Below are positions 46,006 through 57,878 of a DNA stretch of 64,000 nt, piece by piece (the stretch's first letter is position 1; the number at the start of each line of letters is the position of its first letter). The stretch covers positions 1-64,000 of the forward strand of contig JASANE010020347.1 of NCBI GenBank assembly GCA_030248225.1, in the 5' to 3' direction. The notes under the pieces are model-generated. The model ran no database searches and was not told the origin of the DNA. It saw only the letters and a list, made by a program, of their open reading frames with translations. A program made the position numbers and the translations under genes. The DNA comes from Trileptium ribeirensis (taxonomy: Eukaryota; Nematoda; Enoplea; Enoplida; Thoracostomopsidae).

Positions 46006-48700
46006 TATAAAGAAATTAACACAAATACGGGCAATTGCATGACTAACACTTCCTATATCAGTGACTACCAATTCGTAGTGTATGACTGTGTAAGTATAAG
46101 CTATAGCAAATAGAGTACATCAAACATATGACTTACTGCATGTAATTTATACTTGCTTTAACGCAAAATAGGTGTGATTATTTGTACATTCTTGGCACAA
46201 AATTTACATATAAGCACCGTGTATGATTTGTTACATTTAACTGTGTATGAAATTGCGTAAAGCGTGCTCATGATAAATTACACATTATCTGCATAAAATT
46301 GCATACAAACGACGTATGTTTTTTACACATGATTTAATGAAATATGAGGTAACAAACATATGTTCTGCAGCACATAAACTTGTTTGAAGCTTTATAAAGC
46401 AAGCATGTTATAAAATTGAATATTAGTCATAAACATTATTACGTTTAAATATATAAAACTAATTTAAAACTAATTATGTTTAAACATTCATACATTAGGT
46501 TATAGGTGTCTACGGACGGTACCCCAAGGGTCGCACTCAAAGCTACATTCCCCCGTCCCCTGCCCTACCTCCGCCGCGCGCCGAAGGTACGCGGGAAATT
46601 TTAGCTAAAATTGGCAAATATAGGTAAAAAGTAGCAAATATAAGGGCAAATTGTTGGTAAAAATAAGGGAAATTACCAAATATTTATCAACAATTGGAAA
46701 AAATTGGGGTATATTGAGGTCCTAAAATTTCATAAATTTATCCGCACCGTGACGACTTCCCTACCTCAAGCGAACCATATATACCTCCTAAGCCGACATC
46801 CTTTCGACACATATGTATTAGCTGTATCCTATTTAACACAAATATTTATAGAAATTCATACATTTGCTATACTATACTTAATACAATACTTAATACGGTA
46901 CTATACTTAATACAAAATTGTATCCAGTTTCATACATTAAATATATTTAATCTCATACAAATAACTACAAAATTTATATAAGACGTATATATTTTTCAAA
47001 CAGGTATATAGTCAGCGTCATGCATTTTATATGTTGCGTTCCGACAATATATCTCAGTTTATACAAAGCTTGTGTTGTATTTGTTGCAAACATTTGTGAA
47101 GCGTCGTGCATTTTGTGATATATTTCATGTCATAAAGTGCTAAAATCCCAGTAACTACAATCCTATTTTTATATAAACAAGTCTAGAAATTCGGGCAACA
47201 GAGGAATCGCATCAATCCACACAAATTCTTCTGATATTCTTACATTATAATTGTATGTAGTGTCGAACTTGGAATGTGTATGTAAACCAGACTACACAAA
47301 TACCGTATGACACAGCATGCATGCAGAAAGAAATGTAATAGCTTTTTTGAGCGAATAAACACTTATTCTGTTGCTGCTGTAAGATGACTCAAGTAAGATT
47401 ACCTTAATGCGATATACATTACTAAAACGAATCTATATTGCAACACCCGAAAACTGAGCTATAGATATCTGACAGATGGAAGTTTATAAATATTTTGGCA
47501 TGAGACGTAATCACCGAACTGCAGAAACAGATAAATAATTTGCTGATAACTTCTTCTGCTTGCAAGCAGTAGCTGAAAAGCACCACTTTTCCGGGTCAAA
47601 ACTGCTTCGGATTATGGCGTTGTCGCGGATAACACTGCAGTAAACTTAGTTTTGTTAAATTTTTATACTGTATATGGTTTAAACCAGTATGCACAAGAAA
47701 CGTAGCAGTGATATAAACTTAATAATGCTTTTATGATACAATAAGTCAGCTTTTGTTTTTTTACAATATTTCTTTTTAATTTGTGATTGGGTTGGGCCAT
47801 TTGGAAAGGGTTTTTATTAGTGCATGTATTATTTCGAAAGGAGGCTTACAACATAATTATCAGCACGGTATTCTTTCTGCTCGTAAGAAAAGAGTCTGTA
47901 CGTCTGTTTTTGATCAAATTCGGTATAAATTATGGAGATACCATTTATTATTTGGAAATGGTTGGTTTTATTTATGGTAAATATGCATGGCATATGTGTC
48001 CTAACGTGGCATACGACTACTATGAACTTTATGTCACTTCTACATTTTATAGCATTATAAAGAGTTTTGGGTTGTAAAACATTTACACACGAAATTATAT
48101 ATATCATGACTGTTAACATGACAATGAAATGCTCTTCTAATTGGTATAATTTCACTTGGGTTTCTATGTGGTTCTATAGATTTTATTGTTTGCAAAATTG
48201 TGCGATTGTTCAATAATTTTATTAAGTGTTTACTATTTTCTTAGTATCGTAATTTACGCAGGCGACTTGAAACATCATAATGATTGATACTACTAACGTA
48301 ATGGCCGCACTGCGGCATCTAGTTATTATCTCATAGTCTGCAAGAAGAATTGCCGGGTGCGAGAGTAATAATGCCGAAACTACTGTATAGCATCAAAATC
48401 ATGCAAATTACATACCAAACACGAAAGCGCAAATCGGCGAATTTATTTCTTCAAGAAACCACTACTTGTTGCACAAGATGGTTGATGTCAGATAGCAATT
48501 GAAAGAGAATTGATTGCGCATAGCGAAACCTTTATGTATTATTATACCGAGCGAGCGTACACTTAGTACTGTTAGGCGTGAATTTTAGCGAACTTTAACA
48601 GATACCACTCAGGCGGTTTTAAATTTGAAAGCAAGTAAATCTAGTTCGTGTAACATATGAAGCACTTCAATTACTTTCATAGTTGTTCATGAAGCGATGC
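46006..48700. other. AT-rich stretch with one GC-rich island
   Basis: A GC-rich island at about 46505-46600 begins TATAGGTGTCTACGGACGG and resembles 58910-58990 (CATAGGTGCCGGTAGGAGCG), each followed by a G/C tract and an AT-rich tail. Tandem TACTTAATACA-type units are at about 46870-46915. No gene is supported; overlapping frames near 47783-48155 on both strands are short and AT-driven. Confidence 0.4.
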
Positions 48701-48706
48701 TTTATT
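48701..48706 (-). terminator. AATAAA polyadenylation signal for the acid phosphatase gene
   Basis: On the minus strand AATAAA lies 84 bases after the stop codon at 48790, the usual kind of place for the 3' end signal of this gene. Confidence 0.6.
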
Positions 48707-48789
48707 TAATTAATTAGCTGAAACACAGTAAAATTTAATTTAATATGTTTTATAAAACTTTTCTTCAAGTTACTGACGTTAAACTATAA

Positions 48790-49011
48790 CTAATCGTCGT
48801 CGTCATCATCACTATCCTCACTGCTTGACGAATCTGGATTTATAACGGGGCCGCATGCCTTGCGCAATTGTGCTTCATTTAGTACATACTTTCCGGACAA
48901 GCTTTTTTCAAAACGTTCAAGAGTACATTTTTCAGGCCGGCAGCCTGGTAATATTAAAGGATACAGTGGCGTGTCGACTTCGTTTGTTTCGTTGCGATAA
49001 AACAACTTCAC
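48790..49011 (-). CDS. Histidine acid phosphatase, last exon
   Basis: On the minus strand an acceptor (AGTGTATTTACAG) opens a 73-codon exon in phase 0 ending at TAG 48792-48790. It starts VKLFYRNET, followed by PLYPLILPGC, then KCTLERFEK and GPVINPD. This is the conserved C-terminal strand, the cysteine pair and the final helix of secreted and lysosomal histidine acid phosphatases, where the cysteines form a disulphide. It ends in an acidic Ser/Asp run (SSSSEDSDDDDDD), which is unusual for the family. The longer open frame to 49080 includes intron. The exon joins in phase to the one at 54352-54480. The enzymes hydrolyse phosphomonoesters in lysosomes or outside the cell. Confidence 0.85.
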   Translation of the reverse strand: MKLFYRNETNEVDTPLYPLILPGCRPEKCTLERFEKSLSGKYVLNEAQLRKACGPVINPDSSSSEDSDDDDDD

Positions 49012-52000
49012 CTGTAAATACACTTGCACCGCACAGTTATAATTTACACCAGACAAAAGGTTATTTTCCTGCTGATTCAACTCTCAGTTTGAAAAACATG
49101 TAGACAATATTTAATGTTTTATCGAAAAATTATCGTGATAAATTCCACTTCCACTTTTGAGTTGTTCCTAGTTATTCGCAGTTTGAGCGTGTTACCACTA
49201 CAAAGTAGTTTCTCTATATCTATGCTCTGCGTTAAGCTGAAGTTTAATTAGCTTTTCTTTGTAATACAGCCAGTGATTAAAAGTATAAATCATTTTCCAT
49301 AGCGAAAAATGGAACCAATTTGCACTGTTTTTGTTCATCACCAAGTGAGTTCTTTAGTGATATAACGAAGATAGCATCATGTTGGAAGGCCACGCAGGAA
49401 ATATAAACTAGATAAATTGCGCAGTCGGAAGTCATTACTTTTATCACTCCATCACGCTTTGTGGAGCGTTTATACGACACCATGCACTGTAACAGTGAAA
49501 TTGCACCATAAACAAGTATATACAGTTCTGTTTAAATTTTGGCTAAACAGTACGTATTGGAGAAAAAGGGCTTTCTAGCAGAAATCAATGGAAACTAGAG
49601 CAAAACCGGAGCATAGACCCGCTAGCACCTTCCAACCCGAGAACCATTTAAAGGCGTATGAATCCAATAACAGATAATTTGTGAAAATACAATAAAGTAT
49701 TGGTGACAACATAAAGTGTTAACAAATGATTAAGGGTTTTATGGGTGAACATTAGCCATCTGCGACCGGTAAATTTGTCGTTACATGCATAAATTCTATG
49801 CAGTCTGATTAACCTATTGACATCAACACCGTGCTGCACGAAATAGCAGGAGTCAAACAATCATGCAACAAATTAAGCTCATGTAATTTGTTTTCAAATT
49901 CTGGTTACGTAGTTTCCGTTAATGGTGGCGAGTGTTGGAATTTCACAACTGTACACAGCGTGTGACACATATTTCACCTCAAGATAAAATTTATAGATCA
50001 GAAGTAGATCATAAAATGTAACCTTTCAACTCTAAAAATTCGTTTACAGGAAATCTTCGCCCTTGCTCCCTGTCCCAAGACACGTATAACAAACAACCTA
50101 CGAGAATAACAATTCGTAACTCTTTCAGTTTTGTCGATGCTTGTGTCATAGCGATGTGACCATGCTGACTATATGTCTTCAAGTGCCATATGGCTGATAC
50201 TTGCAATACGTAAGGCACAAACCAATAATTATTGTTGCATGGTGCAAAAACATAGTGAAAATATTTGAAGTATGATTCCATCCAAAGTGGCGGAATGTCC
50301 CTGGGACATTAAGCTGGAACTCATGGTATTATATGTGCGTGACATTTGCAGAAGCGTGAAAGTGTAGCTGCGGCAGTGATAATAAACGTGCCAAATGTCA
50401 ACACTAGTGTAACACAGCTGCAGTTTATTAATTACACTGATTCACAGTAAGATTTGTCAGTCACATAAAAGAATATTTGTAGTTGGGATAGAGATTTCCC
50501 GAGAACAACGCAGTTACAGAAGTCAAAATTAATTTTCAAGCAAACAGTTTTAAAATTTTAATGCGGGAACATTTATCTCTTACAAATTATGTGCAATAAA
50601 GTGTGTACTCGCTGCACACTGTAACATGTATTGTTTCAACTAATTGTAACAAAATGCTTTTCATCCGTGTGTAAGATTTTCGGCTTACCCCCAGCACAAG
50701 TGCTCAATTTCCATTTGGTGGATAGGCCTGTACCCTTGATACAAGTAAACCTCGACTCAGCTATACAAGCGTAATCAACCTGCGATTTGGAAAGAAAAGC
50801 AACCAAAAATAAAAATTTACGGTATACCAGCGGTTGAGTTACCTTTTCATAAAAGTTTGCACGAGTTCTGGGTATTCGATAGACATTGTTGTTTGCTGGA
50901 GCAAAAGTACAAACTATTACGTTAGTTTTCAGAAAGTTTTTGAGTAAGTTTCAGGTATTTGTTTTTCCAAACATGCTATAGCATGCTCTGGAAACGCAAA
51001 TACATGAAACATGACAGCTGGCTGAAGTTAAGCAAAGCAGGGCTAAACCCAGAAAATAAGTTAAATAGGAAAGAGCCAAGTAAAGTTAACACCCTAGGTA
51101 AAATACCGTGAAACTATAAAGCTATAGAGTTAGATCTAATCTAAGATTATGTATAAAAGAAATATAGAGCTATAAAATTGTTGTGACGAAGGAACCCTAG
51201 CGAACTCTAACACCTATGCCGTATTGTATTCGAGTTCAGTAAAGCATGTACCGTGTGTAGTAATATGTGATTGAGAGGTAAGACTAGAACCAGTATAATC
51301 CTATATTAAGTATTGTCAACTCATGGTTAACTGTGGCAACTGGAACAATGAGGTTTAATCTAGCAAGATTATGGATAGATCAGAGTTAACCCTAAGTTCA
51401 ATGTTGGCATCGCAAAGCATGCCATAGTTTATTTTAACTAAGATAAGGGAAGGTTGAGGGTTCAATCCCTTAAGTAATTTACAAAAGGAAATAAGAAATA
51501 AAATACTATACAAAATTCTACAGTAGTGCCAAGTATCTTTCAAAATGTCATTCCATAGTGCCGTATAGGCTTGAAACAACTTTGCGATCTGTCTTTGCGA
51601 CTCAGGGATATCTAAAGCAGCTGTAGACCGGTAGCCAACCCATCACCTGTGGGTTGTTTATTCCTCTAAGTTTATTGAAAATTTCAAGGAAATTTTAATA
51701 AAGTTTAAACCCAATTGAAATCCAGCTATTATATTTTTCTAATCTCATACACCATTGCAAATATATTACCAATACTACTCGTGGTCAATGAATTAGTCAA
51801 AATCAAATGTAACAATAAAACAAGTCGAAAACGCGAATAAACAATGTGACGGTTATGCATGACTAAAGTTAAGGTGAGACCTCTACTATCCTATTCCGTC
51901 ACTAGCTATTCACGATCACTTGTTCGGTATACCAACTATAAGTCAATATATAAGGGGAAGTGAACATAAAATTGATGTTTCTGGCAACGCAACCAAATGT

Positions 52001-54351
52001 TAAATCAAACTTTTATCATATGATAGCGATGTACATGACCGCCTAAGCCCAGTTTTCACATATATTTTATAACGAAATACAGCTCTGTTAGAATCATAGC
52101 AAAATCAATACCTGCTGTACACATATCAGATGGAGGTGTATAATAAGAATATAAATTTAAATTAAAAATGAAATTAAAAGTTGGACCACCTAGGAAATAA
52201 ATAGGTAGGCGAATAAAATAGGTGATATTACATGACACCCTATATGAACAGGGGCATCTATTCAAGATAGTCCGAGTACGACGGAGACCAACAAGAGGTT
52301 GGGCCATGGATTCCTGAAACGATGAGGCGTAAAGCCACATACGGCTCCCAGCTGGAAAGCGGCCAGTGGTATATTTGAAAAGAAATAGTTATTGTAAGCG
52401 GTCCATGTCAAATTTTGTTCAGAAATTATAGTATGATTTAAAATGAAACCACGAATTGCGAATCGAAATTTGAAACTAAAAGTGTGAAACTTTATGGAGA
52501 ATTATAGAAATTATGTATCATAAGCCTGTAAAATAATCATACTAACCCAAGGTTCTAGAATAAATCAAATATGTAATCATATTGCTGCTTTTTGCTAAAG
52601 CATTAATATAAACTGTTTAACATTAAGGTTCACCCTTGGTTATTACTAAGACTAAAGAAAGATACTTAAAGTTTTTAATCAAAATACTGTCAAATCTGTA
52701 AAGAACAGGCTAATTTTCAAATAGAATCGAAGTGGTGTGAAAGAATTGAATTTTAATAAAGAATTGGAAAGTGGTTATAAATCTGTATTGATTGCTAACT
52801 CCAAGATCCAGCACTGCCTCGCACTTATATGTAGCATTCAACGCCACATCTCTATAGTTAAACAAATTGTGAAGCTCAAAATTAACGAAACCCGTAGAAA
52901 TGGATTAAAAATCATTTGAAATTTCCTTGAAAATTATCGAAAATATAGAATTTTGAACAGAATCCTAGACAAAGTTCCAGAAATTTGCTAAGGCAAAATG
53001 ACCCAAAATTAACAACGTGCATTAATAGTTCGCGTCATTGTTACAAAAATTAATTCAAAAGCAGCAATATATGCACGGCCTCGATAATAATTACAACGAG
53101 CAATTGCTACAAATTTGTATTACTTTCCACAGCAAAAGTTGCCAATATTGTAACAATAATTGTGAAATAGTCAGTGAGAATGATACGCATTATGTATGAA
53201 CAAAGTGGGCATAATAGCACAAATTGGGTAAATAATAACCACGACAATGTGCAGTAAGAGCACACATTATTGCCGTCGTTTGCGCTATAGACCCTTCATT
53301 CACTGGTAAGCTCGGATTCACTCAATGTGTCTTGTCTTATGCATATTTCAGAATATAATATATTTATTAAACATAGAATTCGTGGTTAAATTTTGTAGAA
53401 CTGTGTGACACTCAGTGATACTCATGCATTTGGCCTTACATAATGGTGTGATCGTTTTTACCCTCTTGCGAGAATGGTAAAGTGGGGTATCCACGTAAGG
53501 ATCTCTAACGGGTACCGGCTTCAGCCCGACAGTTTAACGAACTAGTTACTGAGGTAGCTGTTTTCGAATATTAAACTGGCATAGTAGTTAGAGATCCTTA
53601 TTAATCATCAGCAGACGGTGTGTCGTCATTAGGCCGGCTGTTTGATTTCATTCTGGCTGTCAGCTGTATTTCACACCGCATTTGATTCGATAAAGCATGC
53701 ACGATTTTATTGGATAGCAATCTAAATATGTGGTACAAAAAATACATAGAAGTACCCACGGAATACGGCAACCGTAGATCGGATCCGACCGGATGCATAT
53801 GACAGAAAACTGACTTGGATAGAAGCAGTTTTGGTATCGGATGCAATGTCAACACAACTTAAGACATATAACCAGCTCAGTAAACAACTGTTGATAGTAT
53901 TGAATTACTTCCTTCGGAGCTTCGATAGATTGTTAAAGCAATAGACATGTATGAATTTCAATCACACCGTAGTATATACATTCAGAATGTTTTTTATTAT
54001 ATTCGGTTTAGATTCAGAGAATGTCGTAATCGGCACGATGAATCCTTATGAATGCATTTTTATAATATCAGTGATCCTTGATTGTTCGAGTGGAAGAATG
54101 TTGAAGCTTTTTGCAAGTGCAAACGTTTAATCAGGACATTAGTTTTTCTTAAGCACCGTCAATTTTACTCAAGTTTTATTGTTGCTGTTATCTGACAAGA
54201 AATGTTTGTCTTGTACTACATTTCGATCGACAACGGCGATATATAATTTTCACTGCAATATTGTCATCATGACAGAGAAATATAAAGCACAATAATGAGC
54301 ACAATTTTCTTTATTCACGAAATACAGTTCAAAAAAGTGTTTTAAACTTAC
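49012..54351 (-). other. Intron of the acid phosphatase gene
   Basis: 5.34 kb between a strong donor (GTAAGTTT reading down from 54351) and the acceptor at 49012. It is AT-rich. A minus-strand frame at 53601-53855 ends in an acidic tail (NDDTPSADD) and is the only stretch with coding-like composition; it has no clear splice acceptor and no domain I recognise. If real it could be an alternative terminal exon. The intron also contains the hairpin at 53496-53600. Confidence 0.65.
53496..53600. repeat. 105 bp nested inverted repeat
   Basis: TAAGGATCTCTAAC (53496-53509) and GTTAGAGATCCTTA (53587-53600) are perfect 14 bp inverted repeats. Inside them CAGTTTAA (about 53530) pairs with TTAAACTG (about 53572). 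The terminal TA on each side could be a mariner-type TA target duplication around a miniature element. Confidence 0.7.
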
Positions 54352-54480
54352 AAAATATGTATCTCCACCTCCAGGTCTTGTTTCTTTATATGTTTCAAAA
54401 AGAATTGCAGTAGCATATGGAGGCTCCACACCGTTGTATAAGCCGAGGTTGAAAAGTTGAGGCGTCAATGTTCCACTGTG
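54352..54480 (-). CDS. Histidine acid phosphatase, penultimate exon
   Basis: A 43-codon exon in phase 0 at both ends. The acceptor TTGCATTTTAG precedes 54480 and the donor GTAAGTTT follows 54352. It reads HSGTLTPQLFNLGLYNG, then PPYATAILFETYKE, and ends GGGDTYF. This is the segment of histidine acid phosphatases that starts at the second catalytic histidine (usually HD-T-T-L), runs through the LG-x-x-NG turn, and continues with the PPYA strand. Joined to the exon at 49011, the reading continues in frame through the family's next strand. The residue after the histidine is Ser, where the family has the proton-donor Asp. Upstream exons with the RHG motif should lie at higher coordinates but were not recognised. 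Confidence 0.85.
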
Positions 54481-57400
54481 CTAAAATGCAACCCACAAAT
54501 TCGTTTGGTAAATGAGACCTTAAATTCAAATTAAAATGATACATTCGGTCACAGAGGGTCAACCATTAAACTTACATATACAAGAACTGACCAGCTACAT
54601 TTAGTTTAACTTCTCTGATATATTTAATATGTGGGCTATCATGACAAATATCGACGGCTTTTTTATTCGTATATGTCCATGATACTGCTGTCATGGCAAA
54701 CTTGGACCGATTACATCTTTAAAATGAACCAATCACTGATAATATGGACACAATCCAGGATAGATAAAATTTAGAGCACAACAGTGATCAAGATGCTTAA
54801 AGTGTGAATTTTTTGGTACAGTCAGCATAAAGTTTGATATTTATTGGGATTCACGACAGCACTGATAACAATAAAAATAGCGCTTGAAGCGAATTTCGCC
54901 ACAAAACTTGCGTTGTAACTGTTCGTAACTATTGCATACATACATGCTCATAGGGTAGGCAAAGAAGGATTATTCCTCACTCAGTCGCTGGATCCCTACA
55001 CCCTTGGCGCGATGCGGCTATCCACTTGATAGGTCGCCCAACCTACCTCCGTTAGGGGCGCAGCCACCGCACTCCCCTCCCCTTCCCATCTCGCCGACCA
55101 GCTGAACCCTCTGGAACTTCAGAACTCGTGCATGTATGATTATATGTCCCAATCGTACCCATTATATAATAATGTAACACTTTATAAATTATATATTATA
55201 ATATACTATAATATTATATAATAACTATATAATATACAATACAAACCATTATATGATGCAATATAATATTCTATAGTTATATAACATAATTGTATATCAA
55301 AAATATAGAAATGCGTAATATAATAAAACATGAACTATCCAATTTACTACAATAGATCAAGCTTACGCATGGTTCATTTCTAAACAGTTACATTTCTGTA
55401 TGAAAATCTATCTGCTTACGGCAAGAACTGTAGTCGTGTCAGATAAACTATTTTGAGTCTAATTAAGATGTTCTGTAATAAAAACTATTTTTAGTTTCAG
55501 CAACTGTTAAATTAATCCTAATATTTACACTGTTTGGTGCTGTAGTGTTTAGAGATATTGATTTTTAAAGCCTAGTGTATGATAAAATCAACATATTACT
55601 ATTACTTCAAACTTTAAAACTGAGGAACGATAAAAATTTTTCCCGAAACTTGAAAAGTTGTGGTGTTGTAGTATTTGATGCACTTTCTAATTTTTTGAGT
55701 ACTAGTCAAACTAGAATTTCTAAAATTTATGGATGTTCTAAATCTTACTGCGCCCAGAAATTTTTTAGATGGCAGTGGACGTAAATATCTAAACAGCTGG
55801 GGTGTTGTAATTGCTTTTGCATGTCGTCGCAACTTTCCGCGGTATAGTATGTTAACACTTCGGTGAAATGATCCTATGGCACGTTTCGAAATTGCAGCAT
55901 TTTAACATTTTGTTTATAGGTTTATTTAACCCGTGTATTACTATATTTTTAACCTACGTTGGGCATGTCGCTTTTCCTGCAGTGTGTTGCAGGAACCGAA
56001 AATGCTAAATTTTGACATTTTTAGTTTATTTGTTCGTATCGGGCTAGAAAAAATTTATAAATTCTCAGGAATCGCGAATTCCATGAGAGTAATTGTATTT
56101 ACGCAGTATTCATGCAACACAACAAATGGTAGGGCATGAACGAATGAAGCTTCAAATTATATTTTGTGGACATTTGTGAAATATGTATCTCAAAGGTTTT
56201 CGTTTTTTGGTTATTTGAAGATGAAATAAACCATCCAGCGGTTCAGTTGTTTACTGCAAATCAACGTACCCTAGCCTTTGTTTGCAATATTACACTGTTG
56301 CCGTGTTGTAGTGTTTCTGAGAATTTAAATAGAGCTCAGGATACTGTCGTTGGAACCTAGTAAGAGTGACTGAGCGCAATCTAAGCGCACTTGCTCAGTT
56401 TTTTCTCACACTGGCATAATGCAAATTTTGGACTTCCTAACTTTAATAGACTAACTAAGGTAAGCAACGACAATATATATTCCAATAATAATAATAATAC
56501 ATTAAATGACAAGTAATTTAGTGACAATTAGTCATGATTTTATAGTTGTCAACCACTTGCACCAAATATTTTGTGAATGGACGCTAGGATGTGGAGACTC
56601 ACAACTTTTCGCTGTATATTTGACTATCTTGCAAGAACAGATATTTGTTCGCCTGTATAACGTTATACCAACGTTAATTTAATTTTACGTAGTTATCTCC
56701 AACTGTCATAGTTACTATAAGAGACTACCACTTTAAGAGATTGACCATAACGTTGGATCTAGCTTACTGCGAAACAGTTAGACTCATACAAAGCGAATGA
56801 ACATAGCAGCTACAAGTGAACCTTCAACTATGTGCTAATAGGTCTACGATAAAATCTCTCAAGTCGAATAGTTTTCATTTAAATATCGTTCCGTTAACCA
56901 AATAACCAAGATTTGATATCTTATTCTTAGCTATTCCCCTGGTAGTTTAGGAAACAGGGAATTACTAGAAACTTCTACTATACAATACCGGAGGTAATTC
57001 GTCATTCCCTTAGTATTTTGTATAGTTTATTTTAGCTGATGAATACATCAAAATATATGAATAAATGTTTTACCCATACAATCTGCTTGCCGTCTACCAA
57101 ACAAATGCTGTACCAGCAACATCTTTACAAACATACCGAGCTATACAAGCGCAACGTTTCAGGCAAATTGTTATTAACTTTCGATTTGATTCTGGTTAAT
57201 ATATCTCCAGTTAGAATTCCTAGAATAATCCAGTTAGAATTCCTAGAATAAACGTAAAATTATTACGAAGTTCCGAATAATACAGTGCTATTTTCAATGC
57301 AATTTGTAGCATAAAACCGCTCCATAAAACAAGTGTTAGGTGCGCGAAAATGTTAATAAGATCATTTCTTTACCGCGGATAAGGTTATTTTCAGATTTAT

Positions 57401-57878
57401 GAGCTATCACATGTTTCCTAATCAGCGATCGAAGAAATTCTGATTGCGTGACTAGTCATAACTAATTTTATAACAAATGGTCATACATTTACAGTAAAAA
57501 TGGCATAATAAGAGTAACATATTAACATGTTTTATGAGAAAGCAAATCAGGGTTATTTTGTTGCGGTTTCAAATGCGTTGCGAAGCTGGAAAATACGAAT
57601 TTTTGTAACCGCTTCGTTCATAAAAACACATATGTTTGTAACCGTTGTATGTTGGGGAATAGCAACTATTGATCATTCTGATTCTGCGCGATTCCGAGTA
57701 AGCTAAATTTCTTTTGCTGCAATCTTATCTTATCTTAAGCAACGACGCATGGTATAGGTTATCAGAAGTTTCTAAGAATTACTGGTAGTAACCAAAAAAT
57801 TCGAGCATCTAGCTACCTATGATTCTGTCATACTCGGCTGTTAGTTACGTTATTACAGCTTCATTTAGTGAGATTGAG
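54481..57878. other. Upstream intron or intergenic stretch
   Basis: Includes the GC-rich element at 54940-55140, a highly AT-rich palindromic run at about 55160-55330 (TATTATAATATACTATAATAT-like), and a 23 bp tandem duplication (CCAGTTAGAATTCCTAGAATAA) at about 57207-57251. The word GTGTTGTAGTRTTT recurs at about 55540, 55660 and 56305. No exon is convincing here. Confidence 0.4.
54940..55140. repeat. GC-rich short dispersed element
   Basis: Left edge CATACATGCTCATAGGG (about 54950-54966), right edge on the minus strand AATCATACATGCACGAG. The GC-rich core is about 54975-55110. Same family as 45825-46005. Confidence 0.65.

Noticed and set aside
47783..48155. Overlapping 65-108 codon frames
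   Set aside because: AT-rich, present on both strands, hydrophobic by composition and without splice or domain evidence.
53601..53855. Alternative last exon of the acid phosphatase
   Set aside because: No good acceptor, and its sequence does not resemble the family's C-terminus; kept only as a remark in the intron entry.
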